Positions 10,026 through 20,263 of a stretch of DNA of 59,706 bases are shown here, one piece after another. Positions within the stretch are counted from its first letter, which is position 1. Every line of letters starts with the position of its first letter. The DNA is taken from assembly GCA_946999385.1 (NCBI GenBank), contig CAMQCZ010000011.1, forward strand, positions 1-59,706. Reading direction: 5' to 3'. This DNA is from an uncultured Lachnoanaerobaculum sp. GTDB lineage: Bacteria > Bacillota > Clostridia > Lachnospirales > Lachnospiraceae. The notes under the pieces are model-generated. The model saw only the letters and a program-made list of their open reading frames with translations. It did not search any database and was not told the origin of the DNA. Both the position numbers and the translations under genes were made by a program.

Positions 10026-10244
10026 ATGCCTAAGGAAAATACAAATATAGAAAAACAGGATAAAAATATAGAAGCTTTATTTAAAGAATTGGAAAATAAT
10101 TTAAAAGCATTGGAAAATAATGAAACGAGCTTAGAGGAAAGCTTTAAGATTTATGAAAATGGAATGAAATTGGTATCCGAATTGAATGATAAGATTGATA
10201 AAGTAGAAAAAAATTTACATATAATTGAAGATAAAGAAAAGTAG
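10026..10244 (+). CDS. xseB: Exodeoxyribonuclease VII small subunit
   Basis: A 72-aa acidic, helical protein that coats the coiled coil of XseA. The pattern EALFKELENNLKALENNETSLEESFKIYENG (cited from residue 16 on by its start and end) is typical of the family: a helix with leucine/glutamate heptads, then an LEESF turn and a second helix. It lies 19 bp after xseA and 6 bp before ispA, the standard Clostridia order. Confidence 0.9.
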   Translation: MPKENTNIEKQDKNIEALFKELENNLKALENNETSLEESFKIYENGMKLVSELNDKIDKVEKNLHIIEDKEK

Positions 10245-10250
10245 GTAAAT

Positions 10251-11144
10251 ATGGAAATTCAAAATAAAATAGATGAAATCAATAGATATATTAATGAATA
10301 TATAATTTGTGAAGATATTTTATCAACAAGCCTTAAGGTGGCTATAAATAAGGCTATAACAAACGGTGGAAAGAGAATAAGGCCCTTGCTTATGCTTGAA
10401 ACCTATAAAATGCTTGGAGGCAAGGAGCTTGATTTTATAAAGCCTTTTATGGCAGCTATAGAATTTATACATACCTTCAGTCTTATTCATGATGATTTAC
10501 CTTGCATAGATAATGATATATTAAGAAGAGGGCAAAAAAGCACTTGGGCTGAATTTGGAGAAGCTACTGCAATACTTGCCGGGGACAGTTTATTTATAGA
10601 AGCATTTTATTTACCGCTGAAATATATGTCTAAAATAAAGGATAAGGATGCAGCTTTTCTTAAAAGCTATTCTAAGGCTTTGGAAATTTTAGCATATAAT
10701 TCAGGTATTAGGGGTATGATATCCGGAGAGGCTTTTGATGTAGAGGTTACAAATAAGGATATAACTAAGGATGAATTAAAAAAGCTTATATATTTAAAAA
10801 CCTCCTGCCTTATTATAGCTTCTATGAAGATTGGAGCCACTTTGGCAGGTGCAGATGCTGATACAATTTTATTAATTGAAGATATTGCAGCTAAAATAGG
10901 AGAGTGTTTTCAAATTAGGGACGATATTTTAGGTAAGGTATCTACCAGTGAAAAGCTTGGCAAAACTGTGGGATTGGATGAAAAAAATGGTAAAAATACC
11001 TATGTTAAGCTTTTTGGATTGGAATATTCAAAAAAATATATACAGGATAATATAGAAAATATTATTGAAACTTTAGAAAAAAAATTTAAAAATAGCAATG
11101 AATTAGTAGATATTATAAAATGGCTTAATAAAAGGGAAAAGTAG
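10251..11144 (+). CDS. ispA: Polyprenyl (farnesyl) diphosphate synthase
   Basis: The 297-aa trans-isoprenyl diphosphate synthase condenses isopentenyl diphosphate with allylic diphosphates. The substrate-binding GGKRIRP is at 39-45. The first aspartate-rich motif is HDDLPCIDND (from 80) and the second is QIRDDIL near 222-228. The short-chain geranyl/farnesyl type is inferred from length and from the operon with dxs, which feeds the same MEP isoprenoid pathway. The ATG follows AGTAGGTAAAT, and dxs starts 2 bp after its stop. Confidence 0.92.
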   Translation: MEIQNKIDEINRYINEYIICEDILSTSLKVAINKAITNGGKRIRPLLMLETYKMLGGKELDFIKPFMAAIEFIHTFSLIHDDLPCIDNDILRRGQKSTWAEFGEATAILAGDSLFIEAFYLPLKYMSKIKDKDAAFLKSYSKALEILAYNSGIRGMISGEAFDVEVTNKDITKDELKKLIYLKTSCLIIASMKIGATLAGADADTILLIEDIAAKIGECFQIRDDILGKVSTSEKLGKTVGLDEKNGKNTYVKLFGLEYSKKYIQDNIENIIETLEKKFKNSNELVDIIKWLNKREK

Positions 11145-11145
11145 T

Positions 11146-12999
11146 ATGTTACTTGATAATATAAACAAAGCTTCAGATATAAAAAATATAAAGGTAGAAG
11201 AATATGACAGATTAGCAAAAGAAATAAGAACTTTTCTTATAAAAAAGCTCAGTAAGGTAGGAGGACATCTTGCAAGCAATTTAGGTGTAGTTGAGCTTAC
11301 TATTGCCTTATTTAAAACATTTAATCTTCCTGAGGATAAGATAATATGGGATGTCGGTCATCAAAGCTATACGCATAAAATTTTAAGCGGAAGAAAATTG
11401 GATTTTGATAATTTAAGAAAATATAAGGGAATGTCAGGCTTTCCAAAAACAAACGAAAGCTCCTGTGATGCTTTTAATACAGGACATTCATCTACAAGCA
11501 TTTCTGCAGGTCTTGGCTTGGTTTATGCAAGAGATTTAAAAAATGAAAATAATTATATAATAAGTGTAATAGGTGATGGAGCCTTAACCGGAGGTATGTC
11601 ATATGAGGCACTTAATAATGCGGCAAGATTAAAAACTAATTTTATTATAATTTTAAATGATAATGAAATGTCAATATCTCATAATGTTGGAGGTATTTCC
11701 AATTATTTAAATAGTATAAGAACGTGTAAGCCATATAATAATTTTAAAAATAATATAGTCGAGTTTTTTAATAAATTACCTTATGGCGGTATTGCTTTAA
11801 CAAAATTAAAGCAGACGAAAGAAAGTATAAAGCAATTTTTAATACCGGGTATGTTTTTTGAAAATATGGGTATAACATATTTAGGACCTGTAGACGGACA
11901 TGATATAAAAGCACTTTTGAAGGTGTTTGAGGAAGCTAAAAAATTAAAGCATGCCACTATTATACATGTAATAACTAAAAAAGGAAAAGGATATAAGCCG
12001 GCAGAAAGAGAACCGGAAAAATTTCATGGCGTTTCAAGCTTTGACATAGCAACAGGGCGTAGTCTGTCAAAAAAGCTTAAGCTTGATTATTCTTCTGTTT
12101 TTTCTGAATCTATTTGCAAATTAGGAATGAAAAATAAAAATATAGTTGCTATAACTGCCGCTATGCCGGAAGGTACAGGACTTTTAAAATTTTCTAAATT
12201 ATTTCCTGATAGATTTTTTGATGTCGGTATAGCTGAAGAGCATGCGGCAACTATGGCTGCTGGTATGGCCATGGGTGGATTAAAGCCTGTGGTTGCAATA
12301 TATTCATCATTTTTGCAAAGAGCATTTGATCAAATTATACACGATGTATGCTTGCAAAATTTACCTGTAGTATTTGCTATAGACAGAGCCGGCATAGTAG
12401 GAGCTGACGGAGAAACACATCAAGGAATATTTGATTTATCTTATCTTGGACTTATCCCTAATATGACAATTTTTGCACCTAAGAATGCAAAAGAATTATT
12501 TGAAGGATTAAACTTTTTATTAAATTTAAATTCTCCTTGTGCTATCAGATATCCAAGAGGAGAAATTTATGAAGGTTTGGATGATTTTTATCAAGAAATA
12601 GAGCTTGGAAAATCTGAAATTATATATGAAGAAGAGGATATAGCATTATTATGTCTCGGTACTATGCTAAGTACAGGGAATAATTTAAGAAAAAGGCTTA
12701 AAGAAGATGGTTTAAATGTGAGTCTTATTAATCTGCGTTTTGTTAAACCTTTAGATTATGAAATGTTAGATAGAATTTCAAAAAATCATAATATGATTGT
12801 AACCATGGAAGAAAATGTTATTAATGGTGGAGTGGGCATGCTTATAGCAGATTATATTAATAAAAAATATAATAATAAAAAAATATTACATATAGGAATA
12901 GATGATATATTTGTTGAGCATGGAGATATTAGCTTGATTAAAAGGGATCTGAAAATAGATTCAGCCTCTATATATGATAAAATTAAGGAGCTGTTGTAG
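11146..12999 (+). CDS. dxs: 1-deoxy-D-xylulose-5-phosphate synthase
   Basis: The 617-aa thiamine-diphosphate enzyme condenses pyruvate and glyceraldehyde 3-phosphate and commits carbon to the MEP isoprenoid pathway. The ThDP motif GDGALTGGMSYEALNNA starts near residue 143, with the catalytic glutamate in AEEHAAT near 363. The pyrimidine-binding and C-terminal transketolase domains follow in order. The length matches the family. The stop codon shares one base with the GTG start of tlyA, so translation is probably coupled. Confidence 0.96.
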   Translation: MLLDNINKASDIKNIKVEEYDRLAKEIRTFLIKKLSKVGGHLASNLGVVELTIALFKTFNLPEDKIIWDVGHQSYTHKILSGRKLDFDNLRKYKGMSGFPKTNESSCDAFNTGHSSTSISAGLGLVYARDLKNENNYIISVIGDGALTGGMSYEALNNAARLKTNFIIILNDNEMSISHNVGGISNYLNSIRTCKPYNNFKNNIVEFFNKLPYGGIALTKLKQTKESIKQFLIPGMFFENMGITYLGPVDGHDIKALLKVFEEAKKLKHATIIHVITKKGKGYKPAEREPEKFHGVSSFDIATGRSLSKKLKLDYSSVFSESICKLGMKNKNIVAITAAMPEGTGLLKFSKLFPDRFFDVGIAEEHAATMAAGMAMGGLKPVVAIYSSFLQRAFDQIIHDVCLQNLPVVFAIDRAGIVGADGETHQGIFDLSYLGLIPNMTIFAPKNAKELFEGLNFLLNLNSPCAIRYPRGEIYEGLDDFYQEIELGKSEIIYEEEDIALLCLGTMLSTGNNLRKRLKEDGLNVSLINLRFVKPLDYEMLDRISKNHNMIVTMEENVINGGVGMLIADYINKKYNNKKILHIGIDDIFVEHGDISLIKRDLKIDSASIYDKIKELL

Positions 13000-13808
13000 T
13001 GAAAGAAAGACTTGATATTTTATTAGTTAATAAAGGACTTGCACAATCCAGAGAAAAAGCCAAAGCTATAATAATGTCGGGGATTGTATATGTTGATAAT
13101 ATTAAAGAAGACAAGCCGGGCACAAGCTTTGATGAAAAGGTAAATATAGAAATTAGGGGAAATATTTTAAAATATGTCAGTAGAGGCGGATTGAAATTAG
13201 AAAAAGCTATAGCTGCCTTTAACATTGATTTAAAGGACAAGATTTGCATGGATATTGGAGCTTCTACAGGTGGCTTTACTGACTGTATGCTACAAAATAA
13301 TGCTAAAAAGGTTTATTCAGTAGATGTAGGATATGGTCAATTTGCATGGAAACTTAGAAATGACAAAAGAGTTGTATGTATGGAAAAAACAAATATAAGA
13401 TATTTGAATAAAGATAACATAGATGATGCTATAGATTTTTTCTCCATAGATGTAAGTTTTATTTCATTATCAAAGATATTTTCAGCAATAAAAAATATAA
13501 GTTTTAACAAATTTGATATAGTAGCACTTATAAAGCCTCAATTTGAAGCCGGAAGAGAAAAGGTTGGGAAAAAAGGTGTTGTGAGAGATAAAGCTGTTCA
13601 TATTGAAGTAATAAAAAATGTATTTTCATATGCAAGAGAAAATGATTTTCATATTTTAGCTTTAGATTACTCGCCTATAAAGGGACCTGAAGGTAATATT
13701 GAATATCTTTGTTATTTGACAAATAATATCGTAACTTATGAATATGATGATAATAATATAATAAATTTAGTGAATAATGCACATGAGGGTTTGGATAAAA
13801 CAAAATGA
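12999..13808 (+). CDS. tlyA: TlyA family rRNA 2'-O-methyltransferase
   Basis: A 269-aa protein with an N-terminal S4 RNA-binding domain (residues 3-60, motif RLDILLVNKGLAQSREKAK) and a C-terminal FtsJ-type SAM methyltransferase (DIGASTGGFTDCML near 83). TlyA enzymes 2'-O-methylate cytidines in 16S and/or 23S rRNA and affect capreomycin sensitivity; older annotations call them hemolysin A. The start is a GTG at 12999 with AAGGAG 8 bp upstream, overlapping the dxs stop by one base. It overlaps nadK by 4 bp. Confidence 0.9.
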   Translation: MKERLDILLVNKGLAQSREKAKAIIMSGIVYVDNIKEDKPGTSFDEKVNIEIRGNILKYVSRGGLKLEKAIAAFNIDLKDKICMDIGASTGGFTDCMLQNNAKKVYSVDVGYGQFAWKLRNDKRVVCMEKTNIRYLNKDNIDDAIDFFSIDVSFISLSKIFSAIKNISFNKFDIVALIKPQFEAGREKVGKKGVVRDKAVHIEVIKNVFSYARENDFHILALDYSPIKGPEGNIEYLCYLTNNIVTYEYDDNNIINLVNNAHEGLDKTK

Positions 13809-14632
13809 AAAATTTTTATTTAGTTTTAAATAATACAAAGGACGGAGTCCTTGAGTATGCAGATAATTTAGAAAGAATTTTAAAGGAAAGGGGAGCCGAA
13901 TGCTCAAGAAGCATAGGTTATATAGATAACCATAAGCTGCCTGATAATATTGATTGTATAATAAGCTTAGGTGGAGATGGAACTATAATGAAAGCGGCTC
14001 GTGATGTTGCCGGTCTTAATATACCTATATTAGGTATAAATATGGGGCATCTGGGATATTTAACAAGTATAAAAAAAGAAAATAATGTTGAGAAGATTAT
14101 AGATAGACTTATTTCAGGTGAATATGAGATAGAAAAAAGAATGATGCTAAAAGGATATGCTATAAAAAAAGGTATCAAGACTAAAAAATATTTAGCTTTA
14201 AACGAAGTGGTCATAAATCGTATTCTTACAGGTAAAACAATAAAGTGCAGTATCAATGTTAATGGCGAATATTTAAATGAATATAATAGTGATGGGATTA
14301 TTATTTCCACCCCTACAGGCTCTACAGCATATAATCTTAGTGCAGGAGGCCCATTGGTAGAACCCGGAGCAAGGCTTATGCTATTAACTCCTATATGTCC
14401 ACATACACTAAATTTAAGAAGTTTGGTTTTGTCTGCCGATTCTATTATTGATATAGAAATAATAGGAGAAGAAAATTTAGAAAGAGTAGCTGTTTTTGAT
14501 GGAGAAGACAGTATAAAATTAGATAAAAATGATCATGTAATAATTACTGAGTCAAAGATAAAGGTTTATTTTGTTAAATTAAATGGATTAGCTTTTGTTG
14601 ATAATCTTAGAAATAAGATGAGAGGTTTATAG
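13805..14632 (+). CDS. nadK: NAD kinase
   Basis: The 275-aa enzyme phosphorylates NAD to NADP with ATP or polyphosphate. The hallmark GGDGT is at 56-60, and NMGHLGYLTS and STPTGSTAYNLSAGGP follow in the NAD-binding second domain. The ATGA overlap with tlyA and the immediate start of argR after its stop show a tight operon. Confidence 0.94.
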   Translation: MKNFYLVLNNTKDGVLEYADNLERILKERGAECSRSIGYIDNHKLPDNIDCIISLGGDGTIMKAARDVAGLNIPILGINMGHLGYLTSIKKENNVEKIIDRLISGEYEIEKRMMLKGYAIKKGIKTKKYLALNEVVINRILTGKTIKCSINVNGEYLNEYNSDGIIISTPTGSTAYNLSAGGPLVEPGARLMLLTPICPHTLNLRSLVLSADSIIDIEIIGEENLERVAVFDGEDSIKLDKNDHVIITESKIKVYFVKLNGLAFVDNLRNKMRGL

Positions 14633-15085
14633 ATGCGAAATAAAAGACAAAAAAGAATTTTGGAAATAATAGAACAAAATAATATTTCAAAGCAACAGGA
14701 GCTTGTTAATATTCTTAGAAAAGAAGGATTTGATGTTACTCAAGCCACTGTATCAAGAGATATAAAGCACTTGAAATTAAATAAAACAAACTCAAAATCA
14801 GGAGAAAAAGTAAGATATCTACCTACGAAAGAAAAAGAAAATGTAATACATAAATATTCAAGGATTTTAAAGGATGCATATCTAAGCCTTGAGCTTGCAC
14901 AGAATATAATTGTAATAAAAACCGTATCAGGAATGGCTATGGCAGCCGCAGCTGCTATAGATAATATGAAGATAGAAGGAATAATAGGCTGTATTGCAGG
15001 AGATGATACCATATTTTGTGCAGTAAGAACTGATGAACAGGCAATAAGTATTAGTCAAGAAATAAAAAAAATAATTTCAGAATAG
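14633..15085 (+). CDS. argR: Arginine repressor ArgR
   Basis: A 150-aa hexameric arginine-responsive regulator. The N-terminal winged helix has VTQATVSRDIKHLKLNK. The C-terminal oligomerisation and arginine-binding domain has IEGIIGCIAGDDTIFCAVR. The ATG follows the nadK stop directly. No arg genes are nearby. Its position between nadK and recN is a conserved Clostridia/Bacilli arrangement rather than a pathway link. Confidence 0.93.
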   Translation: MRNKRQKRILEIIEQNNISKQQELVNILRKEGFDVTQATVSRDIKHLKLNKTNSKSGEKVRYLPTKEKENVIHKYSRILKDAYLSLELAQNIIVIKTVSGMAMAAAAAIDNMKIEGIIGCIAGDDTIFCAVRTDEQAISISQEIKKIISE

Positions 15086-15092
15086 GAGTATA

Positions 15093-16766
15093 ATGCTACT
15101 AGAACTACATATAAGAAATATGGCTTTAATAGAAAAAGCAGATTTGGATTTTAATAAAGGGTTTACAGTGATTTCAGGTGAAACAGGAGCAGGTAAATCC
15201 ATATTAATAGATTCTATAAATTTTGCATTGGGAGCCAAAATATCTAAGGATATAATAAGTAAAGGAAAAGATTATGCTTACGTTGAATTGATATTTAAGA
15301 TTGAAGATGAAGAGAAAATTTCTTATATAAAAGCTTTGGATTTTAATATTTTAGATGATGGTATATTAATTATCAGCAGAAAGCTAAATAGTACCAGAAG
15401 CATATTAAAGGTAAATGATGAGAGTGTTACATTGAGTAAATTATCAAAATTGACAAAATTGTTAATTGATATACATGGTCAGCATGAGCATCAATCCTTA
15501 TTATCAAAATCAAAGCAACTTGAGCTTATTGATAAAATGCTTGATTTGGATGCAAAGGAAAATAAAAATAAATTATCAATATGTTATCAAAAATATAAGG
15601 AAATCAAGGATATATTGAGTAAGGATATTGATTCCTATATAAGAGAAAGAGAAATAGATATATTAAAATATGAAATAAGAGAAATAGAAAATGCAAATTT
15701 AAGACAAGATGAAGAAGAAAAGATTAATTTAGCATATAAAAAATTGAAAAATATATCTAATATTGATGAAAATTTAAAATCTGTTAGTGCATTATTAGAA
15801 GAAAATAGCATATCAAGTACAATAAGCTACATATCCAATATATCGGATTTGGATTTGAATATTAAGAATATTGAAAATAAATTATATGATATAGATGCTG
15901 AGCTTAGTACAATAAAAAGTAAAATAGATAAATATATAGAAAAGCTTGATTATGATGAGAATAAATTTGAAAAATTACAAAAAAGACTTGATTTTATTAA
16001 TAGATTTACAAGTAAGTATACGAGTGATGTGCCTACTCTTTTAGAAATGTTAAAGGCTAAAAAGCTTAGACTGAAATATTTAGTGGATTTTGAAGCTAAT
16101 AAAGAAAAATCTCAAAAAGCTTTAGAACAATTAACAAAAGAATTAGATATTTTAAGTATTGAATTAAGAAAAGAAAGGAAAAATACTGCAAAAAAATTAG
16201 AAGATACAATAATAAAAAATTTGTTGGATTTAAATTTTTTAAATGTTGAATTTAAAATAGAATTTAAAGAGCTTGATGAATATACTAAGCTTGGCTTGGA
16301 TGATTTAGAATTTATGATTTCAACTAATCCGGGCAATCCTTTAAAGCCTTTAAAAGATGTAGCAAGTGGAGGTGAATTATCAAGAATTATGCTTGCATTT
16401 AAAGCGAGCTTGGCTGATTTTGATGAAATAGATACATTGATTTTTGATGAAATAGATACAGGAATAAGTGGAGTTACAGCTCAAAGGGTTTCAGAAAAAA
16501 TAGCATACATATCAAACAAGCATCAAGTGTTAGCTATAACTCATTTACCACAAATAGCTGCAATGTCAGATTACAATTATTTGATAGAAAAGCATAGCGA
16601 CGGCATAAAAACAACAACGGATATAAAATATATAAAGGGTGATGATATAATATTGGAAATAGCAAGATTATTAGGTGGAAGCAATATAAGTAACATTGTT
16701 TTAGACACAGCAAAGGAAATGAAGACTTTGGCTAATGATTTCAAAAAGTATAGGAGATTAAGATGA
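15093..16766 (+). CDS. recN: DNA repair protein RecN
   Basis: A 557-aa SMC-like ATPase that acts at double-strand breaks before RecA loading. Walker A is GETGAGKS (29-36). A long coiled coil fills about residues 150-370. The ABC signature region (ASGGELSRIMLA) and the Walker B part (DEIDTGISG) are C-terminal. Length is normal. The 4-bp overlap with glgA suggests read-through translation. Confidence 0.95.
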   Translation: MLLELHIRNMALIEKADLDFNKGFTVISGETGAGKSILIDSINFALGAKISKDIISKGKDYAYVELIFKIEDEEKISYIKALDFNILDDGILIISRKLNSTRSILKVNDESVTLSKLSKLTKLLIDIHGQHEHQSLLSKSKQLELIDKMLDLDAKENKNKLSICYQKYKEIKDILSKDIDSYIREREIDILKYEIREIENANLRQDEEEKINLAYKKLKNISNIDENLKSVSALLEENSISSTISYISNISDLDLNIKNIENKLYDIDAELSTIKSKIDKYIEKLDYDENKFEKLQKRLDFINRFTSKYTSDVPTLLEMLKAKKLRLKYLVDFEANKEKSQKALEQLTKELDILSIELRKERKNTAKKLEDTIIKNLLDLNFLNVEFKIEFKELDEYTKLGLDDLEFMISTNPGNPLKPLKDVASGGELSRIMLAFKASLADFDEIDTLIFDEIDTGISGVTAQRVSEKIAYISNKHQVLAITHLPQIAAMSDYNYLIEKHSDGIKTTTDIKYIKGDDIILEIARLLGGSNISNIVLDTAKEMKTLANDFKKYRRLR

Positions 16767-18205
16767 AAAAGATTCTATTTGTTGCAAGTGAAGCGGTTCC
16801 TTTTGTAAAAACAGGCGGATTGGCAGATGTTGTCGGCTCCTTAGTTAAATATTTTGATAAAAGATATTTTGAATGTTCAGTCATATTGCCTAAATATTTA
16901 TGTATACCTGAAGAGATTAGAAAAAATTTTGAATATATTGGAAATTTTTATTTGGATTATAATTTTAAAAGTCGTTATGTAGGTATATTAAAAGCTGCCT
17001 ATGAAGGAATAAATTTTTATTTTATAGATAATGAGGAATATTTTTCAGGCTACAGTCCATATGGAGATTGGCTATATGATATTGAAAAATTTATATTTTT
17101 TTCCTATGCAAGCTTATGTATTTTGCCTGTAATAGATTTTAAGCCTGATATTATTCATTGTCATGATTGGCAAACAGGATTAATACCGGTTTATTTAAAA
17201 GAAAGATTTGCTTTATCGGATTTTTATAAGGATATTAAAAGTGTAATGACTATACATAATCTTAAATTTCAAGGCTCATGGAATATTGAAACTATAAGAA
17301 TGTTCAGCAATTTATCCGATTATTATTTTACCGAAGATAAGCTTGAATTGTATAATGATGCAAATTTATTAAAGGGTGGTATAGTTTATGCTGATGCTAT
17401 TACAACAGTAAGTGAAACATATGCAAAAGAAATTATGACTCCATTTTATGGTGAAAGATTGGAAGGCTTACTTCAAGCAAGAAGAAATTCTTTGAGAGGA
17501 ATATTAAATGGAATAGATTATGAAATTTTTAATCCTGAAAAGGATAAATATATATGTAAAAATTATAATGTAAATAATTTTAGATTGTTTAAAATAGAAA
17601 ATAAAAGACAATTACAAAAAGAGCTGGGATTAGATGTTGATGATAATAAATTTGTTTTAGCAATAGTTTCACGACTTACAGATCAAAAAGGACTTGATTT
17701 GATTAATTATGTTATTGAAGATATATGTACAGAGGATACACAGCTTGTTATTTTAGGTACAGGAGATAAGAATTATGAAGATATGTTCAGATACTATGAT
17801 TGGAAATATAATAATCGAGTTAGTGCAAATATTTATTATTCAGAAGAATTGGCACATAGAATATATGCAGGAGCTGATGCCTTGCTGATGCCTTCTTTGT
17901 TTGAACCTTGTGGTTTATCACAGCTTATGGCTTTGAGATATGGCTGTGTGCCTATAGTTAGAGAAACAGGAGGCTTAAAAGATACAGTTAAGGCTTTTAA
18001 TGAGTATACAAGTGAAGGTACAGGCTTTTCATTTAAAAATTATAATGCTTATGAAATGCTTGGAATAATAAGATATGCAAAGCATATTTATACAAATAGA
18101 AAAGTAGAGTGGAATAAAATTATTGATAGAGGAATGATATGTGATTTTTCTTGGTTCAAATCTGCTTTGAAATATCAAGAGCTTTATGATTGGCTTAAAA
18201 GTTAG
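16763..18205 (+). CDS. glgA: Glycogen synthase (ADP-glucose type)
   Basis: A GT5 glycosyltransferase of 480 aa that transfers glucose from ADP-glucose to growing alpha-1,4-glucan. The KTGGLADVVGSL motif near the N-terminus binds ADP-glucose, DIIHCHDWQTGLIP lies in the first Rossmann domain, and the second has SRLTDQKGLDL and PSLFEPCGLSQLMALRYG. No glgB, glgC or glgP is adjacent. It shares the operon with recN, probably only positionally. Confidence 0.93.
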   Translation: MKKILFVASEAVPFVKTGGLADVVGSLVKYFDKRYFECSVILPKYLCIPEEIRKNFEYIGNFYLDYNFKSRYVGILKAAYEGINFYFIDNEEYFSGYSPYGDWLYDIEKFIFFSYASLCILPVIDFKPDIIHCHDWQTGLIPVYLKERFALSDFYKDIKSVMTIHNLKFQGSWNIETIRMFSNLSDYYFTEDKLELYNDANLLKGGIVYADAITTVSETYAKEIMTPFYGERLEGLLQARRNSLRGILNGIDYEIFNPEKDKYICKNYNVNNFRLFKIENKRQLQKELGLDVDDNKFVLAIVSRLTDQKGLDLINYVIEDICTEDTQLVILGTGDKNYEDMFRYYDWKYNNRVSANIYYSEELAHRIYAGADALLMPSLFEPCGLSQLMALRYGCVPIVRETGGLKDTVKAFNEYTSEGTGFSFKNYNAYEMLGIIRYAKHIYTNRKVEWNKIIDRGMICDFSWFKSALKYQELYDWLKS

Positions 18206-18213
18206 GAGAATTA

Positions 18214-18666
18214 ATGATATATTTAAAACAAATATTAGATAATAACATTTTATGTTCAGCTATATTAGCTTGGTTTATAGCACAATTATCAAAAACTTTT
18301 ATAGAGGCGTGGAGATGCAAAAAATTTTCAGTTGATAAAATGTGGGAAAGTGGTGGAATGCCAAGCTCTCATTCTGCAACAGTTTGTGCTTTGGCTACAT
18401 CTGCATTGATAAAATATAGTTTGAATTCATTTGAATTTTCGGTTAGCTTTGTTTTAGCAACTATTGTTATGTATGATGCTTTAGGTGTCAGAAGAGAAAC
18501 AGGTAAGCAATCAAAGATATTAAATATATTATTGGATAGTGATTTATTTAACATCTCAAGTCCTGAGGTGTTTGATGAAAAATTAAAAGAGCTTGTAGGG
18601 CATACACCATTTCAGGTTTTAGCAGGTGCAATACTTGGAATATTAATAGGGATTATTTTAAGGTAA
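18214..18666 (+). CDS. Divergent PAP2 family membrane protein (DUF212, YuiD-like)
   Basis: A 150-aa membrane protein of the DUF212 family, distantly related to PAP2 phosphatases. The conserved block GGMPSSHSATVCALAT and the later YDALGVRRETGKQ are family hallmarks. There are three to four hydrophobic segments (near 10-25, 50-70, 75-92, 130-150). The reaction is unknown for most members. It starts 8 bp after glgA with TAGGAG upstream. Confidence 0.88.
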   Translation: MIYLKQILDNNILCSAILAWFIAQLSKTFIEAWRCKKFSVDKMWESGGMPSSHSATVCALATSALIKYSLNSFEFSVSFVLATIVMYDALGVRRETGKQSKILNILLDSDLFNISSPEVFDEKLKELVGHTPFQVLAGAILGILIGIILR

Positions 18667-18672
18667 GCTCAT

Positions 18673-19620
18673 ATGAAGAAAAAGATTCGTATATTTTGTT
18701 TGGTACTTCTAATCGTAATTTCTAATTTGCTTGCTTGTGCAAATAAAGTTCCTACAAAGCTTATTTATAATAAAGAACAAGCTATAATACTATTTTTATC
18801 AAAAAAAAAGAGCATCGAAGGAGCTTGTAAAAAAGAAATTTGGTCCACTCTTTATAATATTGAAGGTGAAGAATATAGTTTTAAGGAAATATTTATTGAA
18901 GATATGAGTAATTTTATTTTGAATCTAGATATACTTAATATAATGGCTAATAAAAAGAAAATACAGCTTGATTTGAAAGAGAAAGAGCAATTAGAAAAAA
19001 TTAGTGAAGAATATTATAATAAGCTAAAAGAAAGTAAAATAGATTTTCTTGAAAATGTAAAGCTTGAAGATATTAAAGCTTTATTTATTAATTATAGGCT
19101 GGCATTGAAAATGAGGGAGGAGCTGTTAAAAAGCTCAGGCTGTGAAATTAGTGAAAATGAAGCCAGGGTAATTTTGGTAGATAGAATAATATGTTCATCA
19201 AAAGAGGATGCTTCAGATATTAAAGAAGCACTGAGTAGAGGTGATAAAAATATTACTAAAGACTGTTCGATAGAACATGAAATAAAAATAAAAAAAGGTG
19301 AGCTTCCTCAAAATATAGAAAAAGAAATCTTTAATATTAATAATAATGAATATAGTGATATAATTGAATATAAATCAAAATATTATATTTTTAAGGTTTT
19401 AAAAGCTTATGATGAAATTGAAACAAAGAAAAATAAAAACGAGTTATTAAATAAAAAAAGCTTGAATATTTTATCAGAGCTTTGTGATAAATTTAAAAAA
19501 GATAAAAATATAACTTTGAATAAAGAAATTTTGAAATGTATAAAAAAAGAAAGTGATAAAAATCCGGATATAGTTAGCTTTTTTGATTTTTATGAGGAAA
19601 ATTTTGATGCTTGCAATTAA
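18673..19620 (+). CDS. Lipoprotein peptidyl-prolyl isomerase, PpiC/PrsA-like
   Basis: A 315-aa lipoprotein with a basic start, a hydrophobic segment and the lipobox LLAC (cysteine near residue 22). It has a helical N-terminal part like SurA/PrsA chaperones and a degenerate parvulin-type region near 165-260 (KGELPQNIEKEIFNI, then YYIFKVLKAYDE). PrsA-like proteins help secreted proteins fold outside the membrane. The isomerase active-site residues are not clearly conserved, so chaperone function without catalysis is possible. It overlaps the next gene by 14 bp. Confidence 0.75.
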   Translation: MKKKIRIFCLVLLIVISNLLACANKVPTKLIYNKEQAIILFLSKKKSIEGACKKEIWSTLYNIEGEEYSFKEIFIEDMSNFILNLDILNIMANKKKIQLDLKEKEQLEKISEEYYNKLKESKIDFLENVKLEDIKALFINYRLALKMREELLKSSGCEISENEARVILVDRIICSSKEDASDIKEALSRGDKNITKDCSIEHEIKIKKGELPQNIEKEIFNINNNEYSDIIEYKSKYYIFKVLKAYDEIETKKNKNELLNKKSLNILSELCDKFKKDKNITLNKEILKCIKKESDKNPDIVSFFDFYEENFDACN

Positions 19621-20092
19621 TGTAGATGATATAAAGGTATTTACACAAAAATTATTTATGGAAAATCTATTTGATGAATATTTTGTTACTAATATTGAGA
19701 TAAGTACATTTAATAATTTTTTTGTGGATGCAAGAATAAATAAGGCGTATAGAGAAAAGGAATTAAAAGAAATAAATGAATATTCATATTGGAGGGAATT
19801 AAAGCCTTTATGCTTTAATTTGATTAAGGGCAAAATATTACCACTTAGATTTAAAATAGTTTTAAAATTAGATGGAGATGATATAGAAAATTTTATTAAT
19901 TTATACAAGCTTGATATGTTTAAAAATAAGTTAAAGGAATGTTTTATTAATATAATTTATGAAAATAATAAATTGAGTATAACAAATGGTATATATATTA
20001 GTGAATTTATAATTGATAAAAGTGCTGAAAGAGCTTGGGATGAGTATATTTTAGAAATATTGAGCAAGGAAAAAATAAAATTTAATATGTAA
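19607..20092 (+). CDS. Conserved hypothetical protein, DUF5721-like
   Basis: I chose ATG 19607 because TGAGGAAAA lies just upstream; an earlier in-frame ATG at 19583 would overlap ppiC further and has no ribosome site. The 161-aa product contains SYWRELKPLCFNLIKGK and a C-terminal AWDEYILEIL. I recall this pattern from the Lachnospiraceae family DUF5721, from memory and not searched. It is soluble, with no signal peptide, and its function is unknown. It ends the long operon that begins at nusB. Confidence 0.7.
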   Translation: MLAINVDDIKVFTQKLFMENLFDEYFVTNIEISTFNNFFVDARINKAYREKELKEINEYSYWRELKPLCFNLIKGKILPLRFKIVLKLDGDDIENFINLYKLDMFKNKLKECFINIIYENNKLSITNGIYISEFIIDKSAERAWDEYILEILSKEKIKFNM

Positions 20093-20263
20093 TATTTACT
20101 ATTGTATAATATGTAAGTTTGAAAATTGTAAAATAAAGCTCATATATATGAAAATATGTATATAAGCTATTATATACTGACATTTTCTATTATATATTAT
20201 AATATTATTAAAATTTGTAAATTAAAAAAGAAGGTTTTAATATAAAAATATGCTATATTTTTC